Positions 51,080 to 58,678 of a DNA stretch of 64,000 nucleotides are shown here, in pieces. Below the pieces are notes generated by a model. That model searched no databases, was not told the DNA's origin, and saw only the letters and a list, made by a program, of their open reading frames with translations. The stretch spans positions 1 through 64,000 of the forward strand of contig JAZSQK010000065.1 in assembly GCA_045537915.1 (NCBI GenBank). The letters are read 5' to 3'. A program made the position numbers and the translations under genes. This stretch comes from SFWF01 sp045537915 (lineage in GTDB: Bacteria; Bacillota; Clostridia; Oscillospirales; Acutalibacteraceae). Position 1 is the stretch's first letter. Each line of letters opens with the position of its first letter.

Positions 51080-52291
51080 TTATTTATCGTTCATTGCTGC
51101 GATACCGGGAAGCTCTTTACCCTCGAGGAACTCAAGAGAAGCGCCGCCGCCGGTAGAAATATGGCTCATCTTATCGCCAAAGCCAAGGTTGTTTACTGCC
51201 GCAGCAGAGTCGCCGCCGCCGATGATGGTAACAGCATCGGTTTCGGCAAGAGCCTCGGCAACAGAAATAGTGCCGTTAGCAAGACAGGGGTTCTCGGAAA
51301 CGCCCATAGGTCCATTCCAGACAACAGTTTTTGCGTTCTTTACGGCATCTGCAAACATTTTTGCAGACTCTGTGCCGATATCAAGTCCCATCATATCATC
51401 GGGAATCTCTCCAACCTTAACATTAGCGGTTTCAATAGGAGCATCAACAGGGTCGGGAAAAGACTTTGTAATAATAGTATCAATCGGAAGAAGAATCTCT
51501 ACGCCCTTCTCTTTGGCCTGTTTGAGCATATCCTTACAATAATCAATCTTTTCGGGGTCTACAAGGCTCTTTCCTACAGCACAACCCTGAGCAACAGCGA
51601 AGGTAAATGCCATTCCGCCGCCTATGATAAGGGTATCTGCCTTATTCAGAAGGTTTTCAATAACCGAAAGCTTGTCTGCAACCTTAGCACCACCAAGAAT
51701 GCATACAAAGGGGCGCTCGGGATTTTCAACTGCATTGCCGAGATACTGAATCTCTTTCTGAATAAGATAGCCTACAACAGCCTCTTCAACATAGTTTACT
51801 ACGCCAACAGTAGAGCAATGGGCTCTGTGAGCAGCTCCAAAAGCATCGTTAACAAAGATGTCTGCCAGAGAACCAAGTTCACTTGAGAAAGCCTCACCGT
51901 TCTTGGTCTCTTCAGCACGGTAACGGGTGTTCTGGAGAAGAACCACATCTCCATCATTCATTTTAGCAACAGCAGCCTTTGCTTTTTCTCCGACGACATT
52001 ATCATCGGCTGCAAAAACAACCTCTTTACCCAAATGCTCCGAAAGTCGCTTTGCAACAGGAGCGAGTGAAAGCTCAGGCTTGGGTTCTCCCTTCGGCTTT
52101 CCGAGGTGTGAGCAAAGAATTACCTTGCCGCCATCTTCAATCAACTTCTTGATTGTGGGGAGGGCTGCAACTATACGGTTTTCGTCAGTAATAACGCCGT
52201 TTTTGAGCGGAACGTTAAAATCACAGCGGACAAGAACTCGTTTTCCTTTTACATTGATATCGTCTACGGTTTTTTTGTTGAGTAATGCCAA
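51080..52291 (-). CDS. pgk: Phosphoglycerate kinase
   Basis: A 403-residue kinase that makes ATP from 1,3-bisphosphoglycerate. RVLVRCDFNVPLKNG (about residues 18-32), LCSHLGKPKGEP, VNDAFGAAHRAHCSTVG and GPMGVSE are conserved blocks, and TIIGGGDSAAAV near the C-terminus binds ADP. Translation starts at TTG 52291, preceded by GGAAGA; no ATG fits the family N-terminus. It is the first gene of the operon; gapA is not adjacent. Confidence 0.96.
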   Translation of the reverse strand: MALLNKKTVDDINVKGKRVLVRCDFNVPLKNGVITDENRIVAALPTIKKLIEDGGKVILCSHLGKPKGEPKPELSLAPVAKRLSEHLGKEVVFAADDNVVGEKAKAAVAKMNDGDVVLLQNTRYRAEETKNGEAFSSELGSLADIFVNDAFGAAHRAHCSTVGVVNYVEEAVVGYLIQKEIQYLGNAVENPERPFVCILGGAKVADKLSVIENLLNKADTLIIGGGMAFTFAVAQGCAVGKSLVDPEKIDYCKDMLKQAKEKGVEILLPIDTIITKSFPDPVDAPIETANVKVGEIPDDMMGLDIGTESAKMFADAVKNAKTVVWNGPMGVSENPCLANGTISVAEALAETDAVTIIGGGDSAAAVNNLGFGDKMSHISTGGGASLEFLEGKELPGIAAMNDK

Positions 52292-52340
52292 AAAAATCTT
52301 CCTTTCTATATAACAAGCTTTTGCTTAAAATAACAAAATT

Positions 52341-52358
52341 TTAACTAAACATAGTTAA
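52341..52358. promoter_or_regulatory. Palindrome at the pgk transcription start (putative operator)
   Basis: Perfect 7-bp inverted repeat TTAACTA-AACA-TAGTTAA beginning about 9 bp downstream of the -10. Position suits a repressor of the glycolytic operon. The half-site also occurs in the MarR operator near 10323-10347, in opposite arrangement. Confidence 0.5.
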
Positions 52359-52366
52359 CCAAGTAT

Positions 52367-52395
52367 ATTTTACACAAAATGAGCAAATTTTGCAA
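52367..52395 (-). promoter_or_regulatory. Promoter of pgk-tpiA-gpmI
   Basis: Minus strand -35 TTGCAA (52390-52395), 17-bp spacer, -10 TAAAAT (52367-52372). Confidence 0.7.
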
Positions 52396-52424
52396 TATAT
52401 ATTTAATATATAATTTTACTTATT

Positions 52425-52919
52425 TTACCATTTATGATTGTGCAGCTGACCAAAATTCTGAAGTTCGGGATAATTCCACTGCCTTAAAACCTCATAGACG
52501 CCAATAGCAACCGAGTTTGAAAGGTTTAAACTTCTCGCATCCGAAATCATAGGTATCCTGACACATCGCTCACGGTTTTTAAGCAGCAGTTCTTCAGGAA
52601 GCCCCTTTGTTTCCTTTCCAAAAAACAAATATGCATTATCGGGATACGAAATCTCTGTATGAGTGTGTAAAGCCTTTGTAGTAAAAAAGTAATACTCTCC
52701 CTGATTTTTAGAAAAGAACTCCTCCAGTGAGGAATAAAATGTAATATCGAGCAAATCCCAGTAATCGAGTCCTGCCCTTTTAAGTTTTTTGTCATCTATC
52801 GCAAAGCCCATCGGTCCTACAAGATGCAGTCTTGCTCCGGTAGCGGCACAGGTTCGGGCTACATTTCCCGTGTTCTGCGGGATTTCAGGCTCGACCATAA
52901 CTATATTAAGTGTTGACAT
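52425..52919 (-). CDS. trmL: tRNA (cytidine/uridine-34 2'-O)-methyltransferase TrmL
   Basis: A 164-residue SPOUT methyltransferase that modifies the wobble base of tRNA-Leu. IVMVEPEIPQNTGNVARTC (about residues 6-24), LVGPMGFAIDDKKLKRAGLDYW, LFFGKETKGLPEELL and IPMISDARSLNLSNSVAIGVYE are the knot-forming motifs in order. Its ATG follows GAGGTAAT. No clear partner operon; the membrane protein gene lies 52 bp upstream. Confidence 0.95.
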   Translation of the reverse strand: MSTLNIVMVEPEIPQNTGNVARTCAATGARLHLVGPMGFAIDDKKLKRAGLDYWDLLDITFYSSLEEFFSKNQGEYYFFTTKALHTHTEISYPDNAYLFFGKETKGLPEELLLKNRERCVRIPMISDARSLNLSNSVAIGVYEVLRQWNYPELQNFGQLHNHKW

Positions 52920-52971
52920 AATTACCTCTTTTTAAAACTGTAAGGCGGCAGTAGCCACCTTACAAATGATT

Positions 52972-53598
52972 TTATTCTGTTTCTTCCACTGCAATACCGT
53001 CAATTTCAGAGTCGGATATTTCACCTATAATCTTATCCCACTCGCTATCATTTGAAGAAGACAAGCGTTCCTTATTGTTGATATAGATAATTTCAAGCAC
53101 TCGCTTATAATCCTTGTTGAGTATAGCCTTCGCTCTGATACCTATGAAGCAGAGAACGATACATCCCAAGGCCATAACAGCGCCGGCGGCTCCGTGCCGC
53201 AACCAGAACTTTGATGCGCCGTCTATCCCTGCGTTATATCCAACCAAAAGGTAATTAAACTCATATCCTGCTATTGTTAATGCGGTAATATTTATAATTC
53301 CCGCAGTTATATGCATTTTAAATTTTAACAATAATACAGTTCCTATAACCAGTGCAAATGTGGAAGAGCAAATCAAATAAAAAGGTGACATTAACACTGC
53401 TTTTGATGCCAATGAATCTGAAAGCTGAAGGCACTGGCCGAGAATATACAAAAGAGAGGTAGCGAAAAACCATATCATACCGAATATGTATACTGCCTTA
53501 AAGACCTTGTAAATTACACTGTCGGTATCGGTAATTTTAATACCCTTTCTTTCCCTGTATTTATAGACACGGTTTAGAACTGCCTGATTTTTTTTCAT
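52972..53598 (-). CDS. Hypothetical multi-pass membrane protein
   Basis: A 208-residue protein I do not recognise. Four or five hydrophobic segments are seen (about residues 34-53, 63-90, 95-115, 130-150), followed by an acidic cytoplasmic tail (SSSNDSEWDKIIGEISDSEI). The N-terminus is basic. GGAGTAAAT precedes the ATG. It may be cotranscribed with trmL, 52 bp downstream; no functional hint. Confidence 0.7.
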   Translation of the reverse strand: MKKNQAVLNRVYKYRERKGIKITDTDSVIYKVFKAVYIFGMIWFFATSLLYILGQCLQLSDSLASKAVLMSPFYLICSSTFALVIGTVLLLKFKMHITAGIINITALTIAGYEFNYLLVGYNAGIDGASKFWLRHGAAGAVMALGCIVLCFIGIRAKAILNKDYKRVLEIIYINNKERLSSSNDSEWDKIIGEISDSEIDGIAVEETE

Positions 53599-53687
53599 AA
53601 ATTTACTCCTTGCATCTGCAAATTTAAATTATTATATAATATTTTTCGTTGTTTTTCAAGTAGGCTGGAGAACTCTTTAAAAAACTT

Positions 53688-53733
53688 AATCCCCGCATCG
53701 TAAGATAGCAGACTACCTTGCGATGCGAGGATT
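53688..53733 (-). terminator. Terminator of the spc/alpha ribosomal operon
   Basis: Minus strand long stem AATCCTCGCATCG / CGATGCGGGGATT with inner pairs GGTAG / CTATC, followed by AAGTTTTTT. Confidence 0.92.
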
Positions 53734-53754
53734 AAAACAATAAGTTATTACTCT

Positions 53755-54096
53755 TTAGATAAGCTCAATAATAGCCATCTCTGCAGCGTCACCACGACGG
53801 GGGCCTGTCTTGGTTATACGGCAATATCCGCCGTTAACCTCTGCATACTTGGGAGCAATTTCGGTGTAAAGCTTGTTTACAACCGACTCCTTAGTAATGA
53901 ATGCCAAAGCCTGACGCTTAGAAGTAAGACTGTCTGTCTTAGCTAAAGTAATATATTTTTCGGTCATCGAGCGAACCTCTTTAGCACGGGTAACGGTGGT
54001 CTCGATCTTTCCGTTCTCAAGAAGGAAGGTAACCATCGCACGAAGCATAGCGGTTCTGTGATCGCTCTTTCTGCCGAGTTTACGAGTTCCGGGCAT
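53755..54096 (-). CDS. rplQ: 50S ribosomal protein L17
   Basis: A 113-residue L17: RKLGRKSDHRTAMLRAMVTFLL at the N-terminus (here split as RKLGRKSDHRTAMLRAMV, residues 5-22), then IETTVTRAKEVRSMTEKYITL, and GYCRITKTGPRRGDAAEMA. L17 sits by the exit tunnel. It follows rpoA as in most bacteria and ends the operon before the strong terminator. Confidence 0.97.
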   Translation of the reverse strand: MPGTRKLGRKSDHRTAMLRAMVTFLLENGKIETTVTRAKEVRSMTEKYITLAKTDSLTSKRQALAFITKESVVNKLYTEIAPKYAEVNGGYCRITKTGPRRGDAAEMAIIELI

Positions 54097-54132
54097 TTAT
54101 ATCACTCCTTACCGGTGAATTTTTTGTAGAAC

Positions 54133-55083
54133 TTAATCGTTCTCGCTCTTTAATGTAAAGCCGAAGCTTGCTAACTTTGCAATAACCTCTTCGAGAGATT
54201 TACGTCCGAGATTTCTGACCTTCATCATATCCTCTTCAGACTTATTTGTAAGATCCTCGATAGTGTTGATTCCTGCACGCTTTAGACAGTTGAAGCTACG
54301 AACAGAAAGGTCAAGATCTTCAATAGTCATATCAAGAACCTTTTCTCTCTCAATGTTGCCCTTTTCTGTCATAATGCTCTCGCTCTCGCTTACGCCTTCT
54401 GCAAGGTTGAGGAAGAGTCCGAAATGCTCAATGAGAATTTTAGCCGCAAGAGATACAGCCTCATTAGCGCCCATAGAACCATCGGTCCAAACCTCGAGTG
54501 TAAGACGTCCCTTATCAACGGCGCTGCCCACACGGGTATCGTCGAAAACAGGGTTGCACTTAACAACAGGCGAATAAATCGAGTCGATCGGAATAACGCC
54601 GATTATATTGGTAGCAGGTTTATTTCCTTCTGCAGGAACATAGCCTCTACCCTTGGAAACGGTCATCTCAATATTAAGCTTTGCTCCGTCCCCTAAAGTT
54701 GCAATGTGCTGATCCTTATTAAGAATCTCAACCTCAGAGTCAGCCTTAATAGACTCTCCGGTAACATTACAGGGACCTACGGCATCGATGTAGACTGTCT
54801 TTGTGCCTTCAGCATAAAGCTTTACAATCAGTTCCTTAATGTTAAGGATAATCTCAGTTACATCCTCCTTAACACCTTCAATGGTTGAAAACTCATGCAC
54901 AACACCGTCAATCTTGACCGAAGTAACTGCCGCACCGGGAAGGGTTGAAAGAAGTACCCTTCTCATGCTGTTTCCGAGTGTTATGGCATAGCCTCTCTCA
55001 AGAGGCTCCATTACAAATTTACCGTAAGTGCCGTTTTCTGATAATTCCAGCGTTTCAATTCTGGGCTTTTCAATCTCTATCAT
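54133..55083 (-). CDS. rpoA: DNA-directed RNA polymerase alpha subunit
   Basis: A 316-residue alpha subunit. The N-terminal dimerisation domain has GNSMRRVLLSTLPGAAVT (about residues 35-52) and VKEDVTEIILNIK; a linker leads to the C-terminal DNA/activator-binding domain with LDLSVRSFNCLKRAGINT and NLGRKSLEEVIAKL. It nucleates RNA polymerase assembly. GGAG precedes the ATG. The 87-bp gap to rpsD holds a possible CCGCAC / GTGCGG hairpin and no gene. Confidence 0.97.
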   Translation of the reverse strand: MIEIEKPRIETLELSENGTYGKFVMEPLERGYAITLGNSMRRVLLSTLPGAAVTSVKIDGVVHEFSTIEGVKEDVTEIILNIKELIVKLYAEGTKTVYIDAVGPCNVTGESIKADSEVEILNKDQHIATLGDGAKLNIEMTVSKGRGYVPAEGNKPATNIIGVIPIDSIYSPVVKCNPVFDDTRVGSAVDKGRLTLEVWTDGSMGANEAVSLAAKILIEHFGLFLNLAEGVSESESIMTEKGNIEREKVLDMTIEDLDLSVRSFNCLKRAGINTIEDLTNKSEEDMMKVRNLGRKSLEEVIAKLASFGFTLKSEND

Positions 55084-55170
55084 CTAAAAGCTCCAATCTC
55101 CGCACATAAATTTATTACGGCTTGTATGCGGTGCGGTCTGACACACAAACCAAAAAACGTTTTAGGCCTA

Positions 55171-55797
55171 TTACTTAGAATAGAACTCAACAATGAGCTG
55201 CTCTTCAACAGGAGCTTCGATCTGCTCACGCTCGGGAAGATTGTTAACCTTAACATCAAATGCATCACGGTTAACCGAAAGCCACTCGGGAACCGGTTTT
55301 GCACCGTTTGCCTCGATAATAGCCTTCATCTTGTCGCTTCCCTTCGCCTTTTCGCAAACGCTAACTACGTCGCCGGCCTTCAGGAGATAAGAAGCTATGT
55401 CAACACGGCTTCCGTTTACCTCAAAATGACCGTGGCCAACGAGCTGACGAGCTTCTGCTCTCGAAGAAGCATATCCTGCTCTGTAAACAACATTGTCAAG
55501 ACGGCTCTCAAGTATGCGAAGAAGGTTTGTACCTGTAACGCCCTGCTTTTTGGTAGCCATCTCATAATAGTGACGGAACTGATGCTCCGCAACACCGTAA
55601 AATCTTCTTGCTCTCTGCTTTGCTCTGAGCTGCATTCCGTATTCGGAAGTCTTCTTACGTCCCTGTCCGTGCTGGCCGGGTGCGTAAGCTCTCTGAGCAA
55701 CAGAGCACTTTTCAGAATAGCAACGTTCACCCTTGAGGAACAACTTCTGACCCTCACGGCGACACTGTCTGCATACTGCTCCGGTATATCTTGCCAT
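55171..55797 (-). CDS. rpsD: 30S ribosomal protein S4
   Basis: A 208-residue S4, which nucleates 30S assembly and autoregulates in some bacteria. The N-terminus has a zinc-type Cys set, AVCRQCRREG and GERCYSEKCS (residues 8-31), then YAPGQHGQGRKKTSEYGMQL, and the S4 RNA-binding domain LESRLDNVVYRAGYASSRAE with VGHGHFEVNGSRVDI. Position between rpsK and rpoA is standard. Confidence 0.97.
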   Translation of the reverse strand: MARYTGAVCRQCRREGQKLFLKGERCYSEKCSVAQRAYAPGQHGQGRKKTSEYGMQLRAKQRARRFYGVAEHQFRHYYEMATKKQGVTGTNLLRILESRLDNVVYRAGYASSRAEARQLVGHGHFEVNGSRVDIASYLLKAGDVVSVCEKAKGSDKMKAIIEANGAKPVPEWLSVNRDAFDVKVNNLPEREQIEAPVEEQLIVEFYSK

Positions 55798-55822
55798 CTA
55801 ATTACACCTCCAAAATTTTCGG

Positions 55823-56224
55823 TTACACACGTCTTCTCTTCGGAGGACGGCAACCGTTGTGCGGAATCGGGGTAACGTCTTTAATCATGCTTACCTCGAG
55901 ACCTGCGGACTGTAATGCTCTGATTGCAGCTTCACGTCCTGCACCGGGTCCTTTAACATAAACCTCAACAGTCTTAAGACCATGCTCCATAGCAGCCTTA
56001 GCAGCTGTTTCGGCAGCGCTCTGAGCAGCAAAAGGAGTAGACTTTCTTGAACCTCTGAAACCAAGTTCACCGGCACTAGCCCACGAAAGAGCGTTACCCT
56101 GTGTATCGGTGATGGTTACGATGGTGTTGTTGAAGGTCGACTGGATATGAGCTGCACCGCGCTCAATATTTTTCTTATCACGGCGTCTGCGAGTTGCAGT
56201 AGCCTTAGTAGCCTTAGTAGCCAT
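55823..56224 (-). CDS. rpsK: 30S ribosomal protein S11
   Basis: A 133-residue S11 with AHIQSTFNNTIVTITDTQGN, AAKAAMEHGLKTVEVYVKGP and the C-terminal GLEVSMIKDVTPIPHNGCRP plus PPKRRRV. It lines the mRNA exit side of the platform. The Ala/Thr/Lys-rich N-terminus (ATKATKATATRRRRDKK) is slightly longer than in E. coli, as is common in Firmicutes. Confidence 0.97.
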   Translation of the reverse strand: MATKATKATATRRRRDKKNIERGAAHIQSTFNNTIVTITDTQGNALSWASAGELGFRGSRKSTPFAAQSAAETAAKAAMEHGLKTVEVYVKGPGAGREAAIRALQSAGLEVSMIKDVTPIPHNGCRPPKRRRV

Positions 56225-56242
56225 TAAATCCTTCCTCCCAAC

Positions 56243-56611
56243 TTACTTCTTCTTGTTAGCGATGGTCTTCTTCGGGCCCTTACGGGTACGTGCGTTAGTC
56301 TTTGAACGCTGTCCTCTTACGGGAAGGCCCTTTCTGTGACGAAGTCCGCGATAACTTCCGATTTCGATAAGTCTTTTAATATCGAAAGCAATTGCACGAC
56401 GGCGATCACCCTCGACCTGAAGGTTGTGCTCGATATATTCACGCAGCTTAGAAATATCGTCTTCATTTAAGTCCTTAACTCTGGTATCAGGATTGATACC
56501 GGTTGCTGCAAGGATCTGCTTTGATGTAGTAAGACCGATTCCGAAGATATAGGTAAGACCAATTTCTACTCTTTTCTCGTTCGGAAGATCAACACCGGCT
56601 ATACGTGCCAT
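56243..56611 (-). CDS. rpsM: 30S ribosomal protein S13
   Basis: A 122-residue S13: ARIAGVDLPNEKRVEIGLTY at the start, LREYIEHNLQVEGDRRRAIA, RLIEIGSYRGLRHRKGLPVR and a basic RTRKGPKKTIANKKK tail. It contacts the 50S subunit and tRNAs at the head. Standard position between rpmJ and rpsK. Confidence 0.97.
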   Translation of the reverse strand: MARIAGVDLPNEKRVEIGLTYIFGIGLTTSKQILAATGINPDTRVKDLNEDDISKLREYIEHNLQVEGDRRRAIAFDIKRLIEIGSYRGLRHRKGLPVRGQRSKTNARTRKGPKKTIANKKK

Positions 56612-56642
56612 TTATTGCACCTCCATTAAAGTTTAGCGCAGA

Positions 56643-56756
56643 TTAACCCTGACGCTGTTTGTGCTTGGGATTCTCACAGATAACCATGATTTTTCCCTTG
56701 CGCTTGATTACTTTGCATTTGTCGCAAATCTTTTTTACAGAAGGTCTGACTTTCAT
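56643..56756 (-). CDS. rpmJ: 50S ribosomal protein L36
   Basis: A 37-residue protein, short and easily missed. It starts MKVRPSVKKICDKCKVIKR and ends CENPKHKQRQG, giving the CxxC...CxxxxH zinc ribbon of the L36 C+ form. GGAGG lies just before the ATG at 56756. It falls between infA and rpsM, as in most Firmicutes. Confidence 0.96.
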   Translation of the reverse strand: MKVRPSVKKICDKCKVIKRKGKIMVICENPKHKQRQG

Positions 56757-56786
56757 TTGGAAATCCTCCTTGAATATTGTCAGTTT

Positions 56787-57005
56787 TTACTTTGAACGCC
56801 AAGTGATGCGTCCTTTGGTTAGGTCATAGGGAGACATTTCGACAACAACCTTGTCTCCGGGAAGAATTCGTATATAGTTCATACGGAGCTTTCCCGATAT
56901 ATGAGCCAGGATTATGTGGTCTCCTTCAAGTTTGACCTTGAACATTGCATTAGGCAATGCTTCAACTACGGTACCCTCGAGTTCAATCATATCTGCTTTT
57001 GACAT
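56787..57005 (-). CDS. infA: Translation initiation factor IF-1
   Basis: A 72-residue OB-fold protein: IELEGTVVEALPNAMFKVKL, HISGKLRMNYIRILPGDKV and SPYDLTKGRITWR are IF-1 signatures. It blocks the ribosomal A site during initiation. Located between the KOW-domain gene and rpmJ. Confidence 0.97.
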   Translation of the reverse strand: MSKADMIELEGTVVEALPNAMFKVKLEGDHIILAHISGKLRMNYIRILPGDKVVVEMSPYDLTKGRITWRSK

Positions 57006-57020
57006 AACATTATCTCCTTA

Positions 57021-57260
57021 TCAAAGTTTACTGCGGAAGGCAGCCAAGGCTGTCCGCAAAGCTTTATCGGTCAAAAGGTCATTATCACACAGAACGGTAT
57101 TCGTCACACCGATATGTTTAAGGTTTTTAAGTTTTGGACGGGAGAGCTTATATCTCTTTCCGTCGCATACCCTGACCGCAGTGTCGGTGAAATCCACCAC
57201 GCAGAGAAAACTTCCCTTCTCGCTTCCCGCTCTTGACCATACTATTAGTCCTCTCTCCAT
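57021..57260 (-). CDS. KOW-domain RNA-binding protein (L14e/L6e/L27e-like)
   Basis: A 79-residue protein with an N-terminal KOW-like motif: GLIVWSRAGSEKGSFLCVV followed by VRVCDGKRYKLSRPKLKNL. Proteins of this type are regularly found between map and infA in clostridia. The family resembles eukaryotic L14e and probably binds rRNA, but the role in bacteria is unknown. The C-terminal helical end (TDKALRTALAAFRSKL) is variable. Confidence 0.88.
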   Translation of the reverse strand: MERGLIVWSRAGSEKGSFLCVVDFTDTAVRVCDGKRYKLSRPKLKNLKHIGVTNTVLCDNDLLTDKALRTALAAFRSKL

Positions 57261-57271
57261 CTAAACTACCT

Positions 57272-58021
57272 CTATGCGATTGTCATAATCTGAGGACCGT
57301 CAGATGTGATCGCCACTGTGTGTTCAAAATGAGCAGAGAGCGAACCGTCCTTTGTAAGAACCGTCCAACCGTCCGGCATAACCTTTACATCCGGCTTTCC
57401 GATATTTATCATCGGCTCGATTGCAATTGTCATTCCGGGCATAAGGCGAATTCCTCTTCCGGCTGTGCCGAAATTCGGAATCTCGGGGGCTTCATGTAAG
57501 CTTGTGCCTACTCCGTGGCCGACGTACTCTCGTACCACCGAGTAACCACGGGCTTCTACATACGACTGTATAGCATTCGAAATATCTCCGACTCTGCCGC
57601 CCGCACGTGCCATTTTAATTCCTTCGTAAAGGCTTTCTCTGGTCGTGTCTATCAGCCGCTTTGCCTCATCGGAGATATCTCCGCAAGCAAAAGTAGCAGC
57701 ATTGTCACCGTGATATCCGTTAAACTCTGCGCCAAGATCAACGCTGACTATGTCACCCGCCTTGATTTTGCGCGAAGCCGTAGGTATTCCATGAATAACC
57801 TCATTATTTATAGATATACAAGCCGTTGCAGGATAGCCGTGATAATTTAAAAAGTTAGGTGTTGCACCCTGGCTTCTTATATATTTTTCGGCCATCCTGT
57901 CGAGCTCGGCAGTAGTAACTCCCGGCTCAATGGCTCTACCTATCAACTGTAATGCTCCTGCCGAAATTCTGCAAGCTTCACGCATTACGGTAAGCTCACG
58001 TCCGGTTTTAAGCACTATCAT
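57272..58021 (-). CDS. map: Methionine aminopeptidase, type I
   Basis: A 249-residue dinuclear metallopeptidase that removes the initiator Met. Metal ligands: VDLGAEFNGYHGDNAATF (two Asp), VGHGVGTSLHEAPEIPNFG (His), MTIAIEPMI (Glu) and HFEHTVAI (Glu). It overlaps neither neighbour but lies 3 bp from adk, following the common adk-map-infA order. Confidence 0.97.
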   Translation of the reverse strand: MIVLKTGRELTVMREACRISAGALQLIGRAIEPGVTTAELDRMAEKYIRSQGATPNFLNYHGYPATACISINNEVIHGIPTASRKIKAGDIVSVDLGAEFNGYHGDNAATFACGDISDEAKRLIDTTRESLYEGIKMARAGGRVGDISNAIQSYVEARGYSVVREYVGHGVGTSLHEAPEIPNFGTAGRGIRLMPGMTIAIEPMINIGKPDVKVMPDGWTVLTKDGSLSAHFEHTVAITSDGPQIMTIA

Positions 58022-58024
58022 AAA

Positions 58025-58657
58025 CTATAACCCTAATGCAGCAAGGGTAAGCTTTGTTGTATCAGCTACCTCTTCCTGTCCGATTACAGTACGGAGTTTT
58101 CCGGTTTTGGAGTAGTAATCCTTAAGCGGCTCGGTCTGCTCGTGATAAACATGAAGTCTATCCAGAACAGTTGCCGGTTCATCATCCTTTCGGATAACAA
58201 GCTCGGCGCCGCAGATATTACAAATTCCGTCCTTCTCCGGTTTCTTATACTCGATGTGATAGCTTGCTCCGCAGGCGGCACACACACGGCGACCTGACAT
58301 ACGGGTAACTATCTTCTCATCGGGTACTTCGATTGATAAAACTACATCGATATCAATTCCCATCTGATCGAGGGCTTCGGCCTGAGGTATGGTTCTGGGA
58401 AAACCGTCGAGAATGAAACCGTTGTTGCAGTCATCTTCTGCGAGGCGTTCCTTGATGATGCCGATTACGACATCATCAGGAACGAGTTTTCCTGCATCGA
58501 TATAGTCCTTTGCCTTCTTACCCATTTCAGTTCCGTTCTTAAGAGCGGCCCTGATTATATTTCCTGTTGAAATAGTGGGGATAGAAAGCTTTTCGCAGAT
58601 AATTTCAGCCTGAGTGCCTTTACCGGCTCCCGGGGCTCCGAGAAGTATGAGTTTCAT
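58025..58657 (-). CDS. adk: Adenylate kinase
   Basis: A 210-residue kinase: P-loop LLGAPGAGKGTQAE (about residues 4-17), ISTGNIIRAA, GFILDGFPRTIPQAEAL, and a LID domain with four Cys (VCAACGASYH and GICNICGAEL) that binds zinc, the usual Gram-positive form. It balances AMP, ADP and ATP. Between secY and map. Confidence 0.97.
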   Translation of the reverse strand: MKLILLGAPGAGKGTQAEIICEKLSIPTISTGNIIRAALKNGTEMGKKAKDYIDAGKLVPDDVVIGIIKERLAEDDCNNGFILDGFPRTIPQAEALDQMGIDIDVVLSIEVPDEKIVTRMSGRRVCAACGASYHIEYKKPEKDGICNICGAELVIRKDDEPATVLDRLHVYHEQTEPLKDYYSKTGKLRTVIGQEEVADTTKLTLAALGL

Positions 58658-58678
58658 TAGTTCTTCTCCCCTATCTGC

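Noticed and set aside
55084..55170. Possible S4 regulatory structure before rpoA
   Set aside because: One 6-bp CCGCAC/GTGCGG pairing with a long loop is not enough evidence for an autoregulatory site.
55126..55875. 249-codon plus-strand frame across rpsD
   Set aside because: Antisense to rpsD and the end of rpsK, which are certain.
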